A stretch of 64,000 nt of DNA, taken from positions 15,097,556 through 15,161,555 of the forward strand of contig OX457027.1 in the NCBI GenBank assembly GCA_949752745.1, in the 5' to 3' direction. The notes beneath the pieces were generated by a model. It worked only from the letters and a program-made list of their open reading frames with translations, did not search any database and had not been told where the DNA came from. The DNA is from Protula sp. h YS-2021. Taxonomy: Eukaryota; Annelida; Polychaeta; Sabellida; Serpulidae. The position numbers and the translations under genes were made by a program. This document shows, piece by piece, positions 33,401 through 43,776 of this stretch (the first letter of the stretch is position 1; each line of letters begins with the position of its first letter).

Positions 33401-36059
33401 AAAAAAAATTCTATAATTTGACAAATCTTAAGATTTAAAAACTAAAGCCTTACAATATCAGTGCGTTTTGAAAGTACAATGCACAGCAAGGAGTTATGAT
33501 TCAAAATACTTCACAAAAAGCTAAATTCACACGTTTATCCCCAAATTTGAACAAAAATTGAAAAATGGTATTCAAAGATACCGAAAGCCTTAAAAAGTTA
33601 CATATATGAGCGGCATGACTACGAAGTCACCAAAACTTTACGATTAATCCCACAACAACGATTCTGATAATAACATACACAAATCGACCCAAAAATGCAA
33701 AATTCTATATTCTGACAGTTACTGTATGTTATAAATCGACCCTTGGAGTGACGGGAGTGGATGGAGGCGGAGGGGGGGGGGGGGGGTAATCGACCGTGGG
33801 AGTGGAGGGAGTGGAGGGGGAGGGGTGAGTTCCATAGCGACGCTCTCTGTATCTATACGCAATGAATCAACCTCGGATTTGGAGGGGGCGAGGGGGTGGG
33901 GATGAGTTCCATGGCGACCCACTCTGTATCTGCTACTGCGTGTTATAAATCGATCGTGGGTGTGGCGGGAGTGAAGGGCGGCGATGAGGGGAGGGTGAGG
34001 GGCGGAGATGACTCTCATAGGCGACCCTCTCTGTATCTGTGTGTAATGAATCGACCGTGAATTCGGAGGCTGGGGCGGGGGGGGGGGGGGAGGGGAGGGT
34101 GGGGGTGGACTTCCCATAGCGACCCATACTCTATCCGCTGTTCTTTCTCGTCCTGCAGATGCTGATGAGGAGCGCATTTTCGGCTTCGTGAGAATGCAAA
34201 CCGGTGATGAGATGAGCATACGAAGTAAATTCGCCCTCGTCATCTGGTGCGGAAACCGCGTGGGCGCGCTGAAGAGGGCAAAGGTCAGCACGGACAAAGC
34301 CCTCGTCAAACAAATCATACAAGTGCGCGCCTTTTGTTTTTTTGTTTTTGTTTTGTTTTTTTTTTTTTTTGTCGTCAAGTATATCGTGTTTTTTATTGGA
34401 TCTCTCTGTTATAATAAAGAAGATCAAGTGTTTAATTATGTTGTTAATTGATCGGGGCTGTTCTGTTACCGCCGATGAGATATCGACTTATTGAAAATCT
34501 TCTTGTTTTGTGACTTATTGTTCATCCTAGAACTTTTGGTGTGGACGTTTGCATCCTGTTTTAGCACCATGTTTAGAAACTGCGTTTTTTATGGACTTTT
34601 TTGCTGTCATGTTAAATAGAAGTTCTATTTTTCATTTTAAAAACTCGCCAGTTCCTTCCTCCTTACTGCATAGTTATGTAATGGCAGAAAGTCAGACACC
34701 TCACTTTTGAGTAGCCTTGGGAAACACGCCGTTTGTGCTCCCCATCAGCAGTGAAACACGCCGTTTGTGCCCCCCATCAGTAGTGAAACACGCCGTTTGT
34801 GCTCCCCATCAGCAGTGAAACACGCTGTTTGTGCTCCCCATTAGCAGGGAAACACGCTGTTTGTGCTCCCCATTAGCAGGGAAACACGCCGTTTGTGCTC
34901 CCCATTAGCAGGGAAACACGCCGTTTGTGCTCCCATCAGCAGTGAAACACGTCGTTTGTGCCCCCCATCAGTAGTGAAACACGCCGTTTGTGCCCCCCAT
35001 TAGCAGGGAAACACGCCGTTTGTGCTCCCCATTAGCAGGGAAACACGCCGTTTGTGCTCCCCATTAGCAGGGAAACACGCCGTTTGTGCTCCCCATTAGC
35101 AGGGAAACACGCCGTTTGTGCTCCCCATTAGCAGGGAAACACGCCGTTTGTGCTCCCATTAGCAATGAAACACGCCGGTTTGTGCCCCCCATCAGCAGTG
35201 AAACACGCCGTTTGTGCTCCCCATTAGCAATGAAACACGCCGGTTTGTGCCCCCCATCAGCAGTGAAACACGCCGTTTGTGCTCCCCATTAGCAGGGAAA
35301 CACGCCGTTTGTGCTCCCCATTAGCAGGGAAACACGCCGTTTGTGCTCCCCATTAGCAGGGAAACACGCCGTTTGTGCTCCCATTAGCAATGAAACACGC
35401 CGGTTTGTGCCCCCCATCAGTAGTGAAACACACCGTTTGTGCTCCCCATCAGCAGTGAAACACGTGCAATCTGTACTTGTCCACATTTTTCTTTTAAAAG
35501 GAAGTGACAAGCTATTTTAAGATTTTTTTATGAAACGATACTTCAGTTGTTGGCTGTCAGTATCGTTTTACCCCCCCCCCCCCCCCCCCCCTGTTTGGAT
35601 AAAAAAAAAATGAAGTGACAGGTTTTTCAATTTAACACTTTTCACATGCTGTCGGTGTTGTGTTGCCCCCTCTCCACTGTGCACCTTCGACTCTGTAGAA
35701 GTTTTCCATATAATGCTGACCTGTGACATTTTTTCACCGTCGCTTTTGTCTGGATATGGTGTGTGACCACTAATTTTCAGGAAAAAAAACAGGTTTCCGT
35801 TTATAGAGATAAAACCGCATTTGACCAATCCACTTCAAACACAAGAGATAACGAACACCAAACTTTCATACTTATCTGATAAAGAGCGTCACATCACAAT
35901 TTCCAGCGCTGGCTGAATGATGTTGAATTGGTTTTGCATTTCCAGAGCTATGCCATAGAATTCACGACGAATGACGTCAACGATGTGTCACAAAAGGAAA
36001 TAAGAAAAGAACTGATAAAGGCAGGTGGCGCCAATTACGGTACTGGCGTGCGGGACTAA
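30352..36059 (+). CDS. COTL1: Coactosin-like protein, complete four-exon gene
   Basis: Four exons (30352-30428, 32487-32569, 34159-34322, 35946-36059) join in frame to 145 codons plus stop, close to the usual coactosin length. The product is a single ADF-homology domain that binds F-actin in the cytosol; the vertebrate protein also binds 5-lipoxygenase. Diagnostic stretches are VRAAYNDVRDD, RIFGFVRMQTGD, RSKFALVIW, DKALVKQII and KELIKAGGANYG. The lysine in RSKF (residue 77) matches the lysine known to matter for actin binding in the vertebrate protein. Splice sites are GTGAGT, GTAAAA and GTGCGC donors, with TTTCAAG, TCCTGCAG and TTTCCAG acceptors. Introns are 2058, 1589 and 1623 bp and hold several repeat arrays. 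A possible poly(A) signal AATAAA is at 36598-36603. Confidence 0.95.
30640..30965. repeat. Intronic minisatellite, GGTCCCATTTGTGAG type
   Basis: About 17 degenerate units of 18-20 bp (GAGGTGGTCCCATTTGTGA). Lies in intron 1 of the coactosin-like gene and is the reverse complement of the array at 7470-7625. Confidence 0.88.
31105..31310. repeat. ~190-bp dispersed repeat, copy 1
   Basis: Starts GTTGTCGTCCAACAGCCAAC, has CCAGTGGGGATTGTGGGAAA in the middle and CCGCTCTGTGTTTATGCATA near the end. Three further copies in the same orientation are at 61905, 62592 and 62983. This copy is in intron 1 of the coactosin-like gene. Confidence 0.8.
31340..31600. repeat. 12-bp TTCGAATGTTTC repeat and G-tract family copy
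   Basis: 31350-31407 holds five to six units of TTCGAATGTTTC/TTCGAATTTTTC. 31509-31521 is a G-run followed by CACTCTCGTACAA and GTTACCACGCGTGGC, the G-tract family core. The rest of intron 1 (to 32486) is AT-rich with nothing recognised. Confidence 0.7.
32487..32569 (+). CDS. COTL1: Coactosin-like exon 2
   Basis: Follows TTGTTTCAAG and completes the Trp codon. Encodes ATFVYDDDVITHEQ and LDEFENRFK. Ends one base into an Asp codon before GTAAAA. Confidence 0.92.
33725..34135. repeat. G-rich array abutting the exon 3 acceptor
   Basis: Five units of variable length (about 54-100 bp). Each has a TCGACCGTGG-like start, several runs of 3-13 G, then CCATAGCGAC and CTCTGTATCT. The last unit runs into the polypyrimidine tract of exon 3 (TTCTTTCTCGTCCTGCAG). 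The Pro-rich ORFs opposite it are artefacts. The rest of intron 2 (32570-33724) is AT-rich with nothing recognised. Confidence 0.8.
34159..34322 (+). CDS. COTL1: Coactosin-like exon 3
   Basis: Encodes the core of the ADF-homology fold, FGFVRMQTGDEMS, RSKFALVIWCG and TDKALVKQIIQ, ending at a codon boundary before GTGCGC. The open frame running on into the T-rich intron start is not coding. Confidence 0.94.
34735..35470. repeat. 32-bp intronic minisatellite
   Basis: About 23 units of roughly 32 bp (AAACACGCCGTTTGTGCTCC then CCATTAGCAGGG or CCATCAGCAGTG). Two unit types alternate in blocks, and a pair of units with GCCGGTTTGTG recurs. Lies in intron 3 of the coactosin-like gene. Confidence 0.93.
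35946..36059 (+). CDS. COTL1: Coactosin-like exon 4 (stop)
   Basis: Encodes SYAIEFTTNDVND, the last helix with KELIKAGGANYG, and ends VRD with TAA at 36057-36059. Follows TTTGCATTTCCAG. Confidence 0.94.
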   Translation, partial: SYAIEFTTNDVNDVSQKEIRKELIKAGGANYGTGVRD

Positions 36060-37464
36060 GGGTTCCATTGCTCTGGATTTTTGACTGATGCAGCTGCATG
36101 TGACTTTAGGAAATTTAGAGTTTTAAATTGATATTGCAAAGGAGTGTTCTTGGTTGTGAAAGGAGTGTGGACTTTGGACGCATATCAGAACTTCCGGTAA
36201 TAGAACCGCTTGTGGAAGCGGTACGAAGCGGTCAGTTTTCGGGAGAGCCTTATTTTTTTTATTATTATTATTATTTTTTTTTTTGGGGGGGGGCAGGTTC
36301 TTAGTAACAGGGAATGACATAGAACGGGACTGAAGAAATGTGTCCTATTTAGTGGTCATACGTCTTGATAAGTGGTGTTAATTAGCATTTATGTAAATGA
36401 AGGCTTGGGCTATGGGCAGATTCTCATAAAAAGAATGCCGTGTACTCCCGAGGAAACCACAGCTTTATGTTTTCACACCACTTTCACTTCATCCCAATCG
36501 CAGATCTTTTCTGTCGCTTTCTCCACATCAGTCGATTTCTGCCCAAGTTTGTACTGAAAAACAATGTGCCAAAAAAAAAAAAAAACAGTAATTTAGAAAT
36601 AAATAACAAAAAGTGTGGTTACTTTTGGTTAGCATTTTGTATACTTAACTGTTTGACTACTTTGGTACTTAGGTACTTCGGTCTAAACGGTATCGGTTAA
36701 TAAATTAGTTGACGTTCCATAAGATGAACTCACAAAGTTGATTTTTTAAAGAATTAGCTTTCCTATGTTTTTCCAAACGAATCGATCAGTGTTAAATTCT
36801 GTATGTCAATGACTGATGTCTTCTGTCGCAGGAATTAAACACTCTATGCATAGAAGAATAAAAAAAGTCTTTGTTTGTGCAAAATTCCTACATCTTAAGT
36901 AAATATGTGTATTGTTTTTGACATATTGCTGAGTGACGTCATGCTGCAGACCGAGCCGTTCATTTCGAAAATTTCTTGTAGTGACAATATCTGTAATTAT
37001 TTTTTCTAATGCATGACTTACACAATAATAGTGTTTCAAAACTGAATTATATCGTTTGTGGCAGAAAAAAGTAAATGAATTTAATGACTGCCATGGCAAC
37101 GGCATTACCCTCGTATAAATCGTTTCGTGTTCCATTTGTTCTTCCCTGTGTTTGCACGAGACCGCTTTCCACTTCGACTTCCAGCAAATCACTCAGAGGT
37201 CTGGTTTCACGTCATGTCTCACTATTAAGCTTTCAGTCAAGTTCTCCGCACATATAAATATTGACAAAAATCGACACGGTTTTTTTTTTAACTTGTTCCG
37301 TTTGGAAATTTTAAGCTGGAATTTTCCATAATAGACGAGGAAGTTGGTAATAATAACCTGGGGTCTGCAGACACAGTACACTCCACAATTTCCAGCCACA
37401 TTAAAAGAAAACCATATTGGTGTCTTGACAGCGAAATAAATCCATAGCTCCCGACACCGAGAAT
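36060..37464. other. 3' flank of the coactosin-like gene; no other gene seen
   Basis: Contains a T/ATT run with G-run at 36251-36295 and the AATAAA noted for the gene at 36598. ORFs of 60-128 codons here lack recognisable domains. Confidence 0.5.
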
Positions 37465-37620
37465 CCCCTCCGCTCCGCTCCCCTCCCCTCCCCTCCTCTC
37501 CCCTCCCCTCCTCTCCGCTCCCCTCCTCTCCGCTCCCCTCCCCTTCTCTCCCCTCCCCTCCCCTCCTCTCGCTCCCCTCCCCTCCTCTCCGCTCCCCTCC
37601 CCTCCCTCCCTCCCGTCCCA
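37465..37620. repeat. CTCCCCTCC polypyrimidine repeat
   Basis: About 155 bp of pure C/T (purine on the other strand) with only rare G, in 5-10-bp units. Can form triplex or G-rich structures. The opposing Gly/Glu/Arg ORF is an artefact. Confidence 0.93.
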
Positions 37621-37924
37621 CTAGAATTTTACTTGAACAGACTGAAAATAGACGAAAATTATATTAAATCAGGAATGCACGGTAGTTAAAAAAATAAGCT
37701 TTTCAGTTTTATTATCCTGTTCACACACTCGATCACTTTTATTCGGTAATAAACTACCGAGCTGTAAACTAGATTCTGAATGAGGGCTTTGTGTTACTTT
37801 ACTTAAAAAGTGATAAAACTATTTGTATTTGACGAGAATATCTACTAGTTCTTTTTGGTTTTTATTATGTCCAACGAACACAAACGCACATAAAACATAC
37901 ATCATAAATAGCCATAATCCTGTG

Positions 37925-38400
37925 GATGGGGGGGGGGGGGTGTTCACTTAGTTCATATGTGTTACCACGCATGCGCAATAGAGGCGCGGAGAAAGGGGCC
38001 AGGCGCGGCGGGGGTGGGGGGGGGGGAGGTAATTTCATTCAGTATGCGGCGTTTCCCACCAAAAAAAAAGAAGGCGGAGTCTTACGCAAATGCAGCCCGT
38101 GTCTGACAAAAAAGAACCCCACATTTCTCTGCTTCTCGTTCTATTATTGCAGTAAACGTACGTTCCAACTGCCCCTGTACCTATAAATACATGATTTGAT
38201 GAACTGGCGGGCGGGGGGAGGGGGGGGGGTATTTATAATAACTGTTACACTCCGCGTTTAGAATGAAATTTACAGGGTGTTCGCCTTTGGTTCAACGCGG
38301 GACTTCAAATTTGGCACAAGGGTTGCTTCAAAACGTCATGGAAACGCATGGTAACCAAGTTTGGAAGTGGGTCACCCCCACACCCCCTTCCCCCGGGCAC
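37925..38400. repeat. G-tract family copies
   Basis: Two G-runs (37928-37940; 38009-38028) around GTGTTACCACGCATGCGCAA. A second part (38208-38400) has a G-run, ACTCCGCGTTTAGAATGAAA and GGAAACGCATGGTAACCAAG, ending in C-runs. Between 37621 and 37924 and from 38401 to 39018 I see only AT-rich DNA. Confidence 0.65.
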
Positions 38401-39018
38401 AATCAAGAGTATTTCCTTTGACACCGGTTGGACAAAAAGCACATATTATATTATTTTCTTTTTTCTTTCTTTTTTTTTGAAAATCAAATAAAAGAGAGCA
38501 CATTAAGATTTTGTGAAATGTTAATTTCTGCGTGGAACTGTTATAGTTTGAAATGCTTTTTCCGCCTCTGTTTGGAATTATTATTGGAAACTTAATTCAT
38601 TTATCTAAAATTTAAATAATTAACAATTTAAAAATAGAAAAGAGCATTTGAAATGCAAATAAACATCGCAGCTGTTTGGTAACTCTCAGTTGAGAATAAT
38701 GTCTTCCATCAGAGTAGCGGAGAAAATGTTTTTTTAACGCTTCATTAGGCAAAAGTATTAGCTAAACACTTAGACATTCACATCTTTGCTAATAGTTAGT
38801 TTAATAGTTAGACTTAAAATACGTGCGCATTTTTTTTTTTGCTGGTTTTGCGTCGCCAACAGCGCCACACGCAAAGTTCATGACGTCATAACTCCACTAT
38901 TATATCAGTGCAAGCATGCGCACAGCTCAAATATTCCCCATCCCTCTACACATTACCATCCCCACCTCCACCCCCCCTGCCCGCCCAAACGTGCGTGCGT
39001 CATAGACGAACATGATTA

Positions 39019-39615
39019 CTAATCATTCGCTAAAGAAGTAGAAGAGCACTTTGAGATGCTGTCATCTCTGCTGGCCGCTTGAGTTCCATTATACGTCATA
39101 TGCGACACACCGGCGCATGCATTCAGCGTGTTCACCGTGTTCAAGGCCATAGCGTTTCGCGAACATCGCCCATCTTGTCCGTCGCTCTGTGATCCTGGTG
39201 TTCTATAGCCAAACTTGGTGACGTCAGTATTCTGTACGGTGGCGTATATCTTCGGTAGGTACAGGCATAGAAGCATCACAGTCGCGTTGAGCAAAGACGC
39301 CGAACATAACAGAATGACTTGGTGAAAGGCCCGATTGTTTACAAAATACGACGGCAAGAAAACTGTCCATATAACCAAAGTGGTGTAGACCGACAGCGCT
39401 ATGTAACGCGACTCATTAAAATTATCCGGTAATTTGCGGGTTCTAAAAGCGTAAAATGAGCAAACAATAATCAGGAGCAGATTGTAAGCAAGTGCGATTA
39501 CAAATCCCCATATATGGAATGTGCACGTTTTCTCCACTAGCGGCTCTGTCTCCTTGGGCATGCGCAGTTCTACCTCAGGCGCTTCCGCTACCGCTGACAT
39601 AATGCTGAGTATGAT
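39019..39615 (-). CDS. Metabotropic-glutamate-type class C GPCR, last exon
   Basis: Follows an acceptor (TTTTTAATTTTCAG, reading down to 39616) and is open from 39615 to TAG at 39019-39021, about 198 residues. It encodes the end of transmembrane helix 4 (IILSIM), a loop, helix 5 (GFVIALAYNLLLIIVCSFYA), the family signature FRTRKLPDNFNESRYI, helix 6 (VYTTLVIWTVFLPSYF), helix 7 ending LYLPKIY, and a short Ser-rich cytoplasmic tail ending SSTSLAND. The RK-P-NFNE signature and LY-PK-Y ending are typical of mGluR/CaSR-type receptors, with YTT and PKIY favouring mGluR. These are plasma-membrane receptors coupled to G proteins. The ligand-binding domain and earlier helices must lie on other exons towards higher coordinates; I found none of them in the window. 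Confidence 0.88.
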   Translation of the reverse strand: MILSIMSAVAEAPEVELRMPKETEPLVEKTCTFHIWGFVIALAYNLLLIIVCSFYAFRTRKLPDNFNESRYIALSVYTTLVIWTVFLPSYFVNNRAFHQVILLCSASLLNATVMLLCLYLPKIYATVQNTDVTKFGYRTPGSQSDGQDGRCSRNAMALNTVNTLNACAGVSHMTYNGTQAASRDDSISKCSSTSLAND

Positions 39616-39616
39616 C

Positions 39617-40013
39617 TGAAAATTAAAAAGAAAACTGCATTAACAATGGCTATGACTGTCGATTGCTGCTTTGAATATACATAAATACAAAGTAGACCGT
39701 CTGCCGATCGAATTCCTGTCTTGATTTAGACGGCCGCAAAGTTTCGATGCCCTACCACAGAAATGCTGATATACGTTTTTGGGAGGCGCAGGTCATGTTC
39801 TTGTTTCTCTAAAGTTCACGAACTTCTGTCCTGTTATAAGCAATAAGCGAAACAACTTTTGAAAATGCGAGAGCATTTCTTTTAAGGTGTACAGTTGCCC
39901 TTTCGACATCTTCGGTTTTCGGTGAATCAGTCGTTGGGAGCAATGGGGAGTCATCGACTGGACAACCTGGTCGCTACGATTCTGTGTCAGTGCTCTTCTG
40001 TGTTTGAATTCTC

Positions 40014-40015
<2 letters not shown>
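39617..40015. other. Intron start region upstream of the receptor exon
   Basis: No exon recognised. Confidence 0.4.
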
Positions 40016-40076
<61 letters not shown>

Positions 40077-40105
40077 GGTGTGTGCGTGGGTGTGTGGGTG
40101 TATTT
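40016..40105. repeat. (TG)n microsatellite
   Basis: About 28 TG units then TGCGTGGGTG variants. Probably in the intron upstream of the receptor's last exon. Confidence 0.97.
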
Positions 40106-40664
40106 CTCTCGGTGTGTCTGCTGTGTCTACACCCCTGCCCCACAAAACCGTGTCAAATTTTGCCAACATTTTCATGGGGCAACAGTTGATGCTACTTTTT
40201 TCTAATTCAAAACATCACGTATGGAGACGGTGAGATCTACGGTGATGGCATGTGTCATGAACAAATAACTGAGGAACATTCACACGTAATTTAACTGAAA
40301 ACCTTCCAGTATCATCAAATTAAGGAGCAGAGTTTGCTGTCACAAATTGCTCTGCGAATTCAATCAAACGCACGTTCGTGGGCAACTGACATAACCCGTA
40401 GTCATGGTAACTGAGGTGAAAGTGTCGTAAAAAAATAAAAAGAGAAAAAAGTCTGGCATCGAGAATAAGAAATATCTTCCAATAGAGATACTCTAATAAA
40501 TATTTTTCGCCTCAGGTTTTCAATGTTTCCCTAATTGCTTCCCGAGACAGATCCTGGCATGATCAGAAGGGCAATTTGGGGTTCGTTCTTCTGCTAGGAG
40601 AAGCATGAAATAGAAATGTGCGTGACTGAGCATAGTCGGGCAATATACATCATTGTGATATGAT

Positions 40665-41000
40665 ACCATAACCGGCACCATTATCGCTACCACCACCACC
40701 ATCGCCATCACTACCACCACCACCAGCACCGCCACCACCACCACTACCACCACCACCATCGCCATCACTACCACCACCACCGCCACCGCCACCACCACCA
40801 CCACCGCCATTACTACCGCCACCGCCACCGCCACCATCGCCATCACTACCACCACCGCCACCACCACCACTACCACCACCACCATCGCCATCACTACCAC
40901 CACAGCTATCACCACCACGGCCACCGCCACCGTCACCACTGCCACCACCGCCACCACTATCACTACTACCATCACCATCGCCACCACCACCACCAAGCCC
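40665..41000. repeat. (CCA)n-type trinucleotide repeat
   Basis: About 335 bp of CCA/CCG/TCA triplets with recurring CCACCATCGCCATCACTACC. The apparent valine-rich minus-strand protein is an artefact of the triplet repeat. 41001-41560 holds nothing recognised. Confidence 0.95.
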
Positions 41001-41559
41001 CGAAAATTTACAGCTTCACTTAAATAAATGAAAGTATCAAAGAGCAAGTGAATTATAGTATTTCAATCTTCCGTGTTTGTTGTGTCCTTTTGTTATTTCG
41101 CTCTGCCCGCCAGGTCAGTCTGCAATAAAGGCCATGCCAAGTGCATATTTGGCAACGAGGCTTTTATTCTTTATCAAAACATAGACACTCTCAAAACACA
41201 GCTACGGAGATAAATGAATCGAACTTGCAAATAAGGTACTTTTTTCACACGACATTTCCTACAAAGCTCACTTTTTGTGGTTTCGTTTTTGCTTTTTTTT
41301 CGTTAGGTCATATGCTTGTTTCGCTCAGCGGCTAGCAGCACACTCTCATACCTCACCTTTGATATATTCGAGTCTGACAGGGGTTAGGTGCAACAACATG
41401 GTGGCAACTTCCGGTGTCTGAAAATCAAGCGTTAAGGAGTGCTCTCTGTTTTCATAAATACAGGGATAGATCGTGGGGCTGCGTTCTTTGAGCTGGGTTT
41501 TATTTAGCAAGCGTTGAGCGCCTGTGAAAGACTCACGCTGCAGCCGAATCCCATACAAT

Positions 41560-41795
41560 ACCCCTGGGGATGGGGGGGGGGGGGTGGCATTTGGCATCAT
41601 ATGTGTTACCATGTATGTTACCAAAACGTGGAGAAAGGGGGTAATGGTACTTTTGGTACCAGATGCGGTCCGTATGGAGTGCCATTTTCGTTTAAAAAGG
41701 GGTATAATTTTGATTGAATAGACCGCATTTCGCAAAAAATTTAAGGGGGGGGGGGGTTGTTTCAGAACAGCACTCCGCGTCCACGAACTGTATAT
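41560..41795. repeat. G-tract family copy
   Basis: A G-run at 41572-41583, TGTGTTACCATGTATG, AAACGTGGAGAAAGGGGGTA, a second G-run at 41743-41756, then AGCACTCCGCGTCCACGAAC. Confidence 0.65.
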
Positions 41796-42334
41796 ATTTT
41801 TCACATGTTAGCGTGTGTATAGTTTTCCTTCTTTGTTTGCAGTACTCGGCGTTATGGCTGCGCCTTTACTCCTAGATATATAATTTGGTGGAAAGGGCTG
41901 TTTGAAATCTTAAATTTTAAATTTCTTTAAAAGAAATCATGAACACGCAATGTAAGCAGTATGAAAGTGAATGCTCCCTCCCCCTTCCCCGGGATACATA
42001 GTCTTTCCGGATCTATCACTGCTATAACATAATCCACCTTGCAGGGGAGAGAAAAAAAAAGCTCACGGATTGTTACCCCTTTCCATGTCATGAAATGTCA
42101 TTATTTTGTTACATACTAAAGGTCCTAGTGCCCTTCCGGCTACAGCCGCAAAAAATGAAAAAAAAAAAACAGATTGCTCCCGAGAAAGGAAGCATTATAA
42201 CAAAACAGCGATAAAACTTCACGGCACTAATAGAGAACATGTCTCTTTTGCCATCGACCTGCAAGAAGAAACGGGAGAACCACCATACAGCGGGCGGGAC
42301 AGGCCCCCCAAAATGCCATGCAATGTGGTTATGT
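41796..42334. other. No gene seen
   Basis: AT-rich; the 95-codon ORF at 42106-42393 has no recognisable domain. Confidence 0.45.
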
Positions 42335-42880
42335 TATACTATACACCACATACACATATGGTCTGCTTCCTACTGGAATACGCTGGCCCATAGACCACAC
42401 ACATATATGGTCTGCCTCCCACTGGAATACGCAGACCTAAAGACCACATACATATATAGTCTGCTTCCTACTGGAATACGCTGACCTATAGACCACACAC
42501 ATATATGGTCTGCCTCCCACTGGAATACGCTGACCTATAGACCACATACATATATGGTCTGCCTCCCACTGGAATACGCTGGCCCATAGACCACACACAT
42601 ATATGGTCTGCCTCCCACTGGAATACGCAGACCTATAGTCCACATACATATATGGTCTGCCTCCCACTGGAATGCGCTGACCTACAGACCACATACATAT
42701 ATGGTCTGCCTCCTACTGGAATACGCTGACCTGTAGACCACATACATATATGGTCTGCCTCCCACTGGTATACGCTGACCCACAGACCACATACATATAT
42801 GGTCTGCCTCCCACTGGAATACGCTGACCTGTAGACCACATACATATATAGTCTGCCTCCCACTGGAATACGCTGAGATA
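42335..42880. repeat. 49-bp minisatellite
   Basis: About eleven units of 49 bp (TATATGGTCTGCCTCCCACT, GGAATACGCTGACCTATAGA, then CCACATACA). As 49 is one more than a multiple of three, the minus-strand reading cycles through all three frames every 147 bp and still stays open, giving long spurious ORFs. Confidence 0.93.
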
Positions 42881-43151
42881 TTGGACAGCTGAAATGGAGT
42901 TCTATTATATACCCTAAACTTGCATTGATTTATATTAGAAACTGTCCTGACAAAAAATAAATAAGACAAAATAAAACAGAAGTGAAAAAATGAGTTATCG
43001 TAAACTCGACTTTTTTTCTAAACCAGTATTGGCCTTTGCGATTTGTTCACTAAAGAAAAGAAGAAAATAGAACATATCTGATGCTAATCAATGAGCGTGG
43101 CTACCTGGCTTAGGCGATCTGATTAGTCGATTGCTCATTTTTAAACGTAGA

Positions 43152-43504
43152 CCGGTGTAACAGGCTATCTTACCCCTCTCCCCTGTACAGCTTCACCGGG
43201 GCAGAAGCTATATCAGACTATCTTCCCCCCATCCAGCATATTTAGCCCCCTCCTCAACTTTTTTGCGTGTAAATGTATTTTGATAATATTTGTTCTTATA
43301 AATGGACTGATCGCTAAGACTATCATAAATAACATTATAGACTTAATCGTCCTTTTAGAAAGTGATAGCAATGGGGGGCAAAACATACCAGATGGGCAGA
43401 GGGTAGATAGCCTAGTCTAGCTTCCCCGGTTGGAGCGGGCGATAGCGTAGTCTATCTTCCCCCGGAGGGAAGCTGTATAGGGGGCAAAATATACTGTTAC
43501 ATCG
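43152..43504. mobile_element. Short inverted-repeat element, CCGGTGTAACAG ends
   Basis: About 353 bp. Left arm: CCGGTGTAACAG, TATCTTACCCC, CTGTACAGCTTC, ACCGGGG and GACTATCTTCCCCC. Right arm: the imperfect inverse, ending CTGTTACATCGG. A long AT-rich middle has no ORF. One end of another copy is at 12737-12812. No target duplication was recognised. Confidence 0.65.
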
Positions 43505-43776
43505 GAAATGCACAAGTCGATAGATATTGCAGTTATGTTTCAAGTCATGTAGCAAAGCATAGACATCGGCTAGTTACTCGTGCAACGTAAAAACGCAACA
43601 GCAAATTGAAATCTTTATATTTTAAAAAGTATTGAGCGTAACATTCTGAAAATTTTACACAACATACGAACATATTCGCTACAAATCTGCAAAAGTGCAG
43701 TCCAATACAAAGTTTACAACATCGTTAATTTGAACCAATTTGACAGTCACCTGTGACTTTTCAGTTCTCAGTCTCA

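Noticed and set aside
33719..34427. 219-codon Pro/Arg-rich minus-strand ORF
   Set aside because: It is the complement of the G-rich intronic array and overlaps the real plus-strand exon 3 of the coactosin-like gene.
34735..35470. CRISPR-like array
   Set aside because: The period is regular, but the parts between the conserved words are themselves repeated and not unique spacers; the DNA is clearly from an animal and the array lies in an intron.
40520..41047. 175-codon valine-rich minus-strand protein
   Set aside because: It is the reverse reading of a CCA/CCG trinucleotide repeat.
42437..42969. Overlapping minus-strand ORFs with recurring QRIPVGGRPYM
   Set aside because: The 49-bp minisatellite cycles through frames; no independent evidence for a gene.
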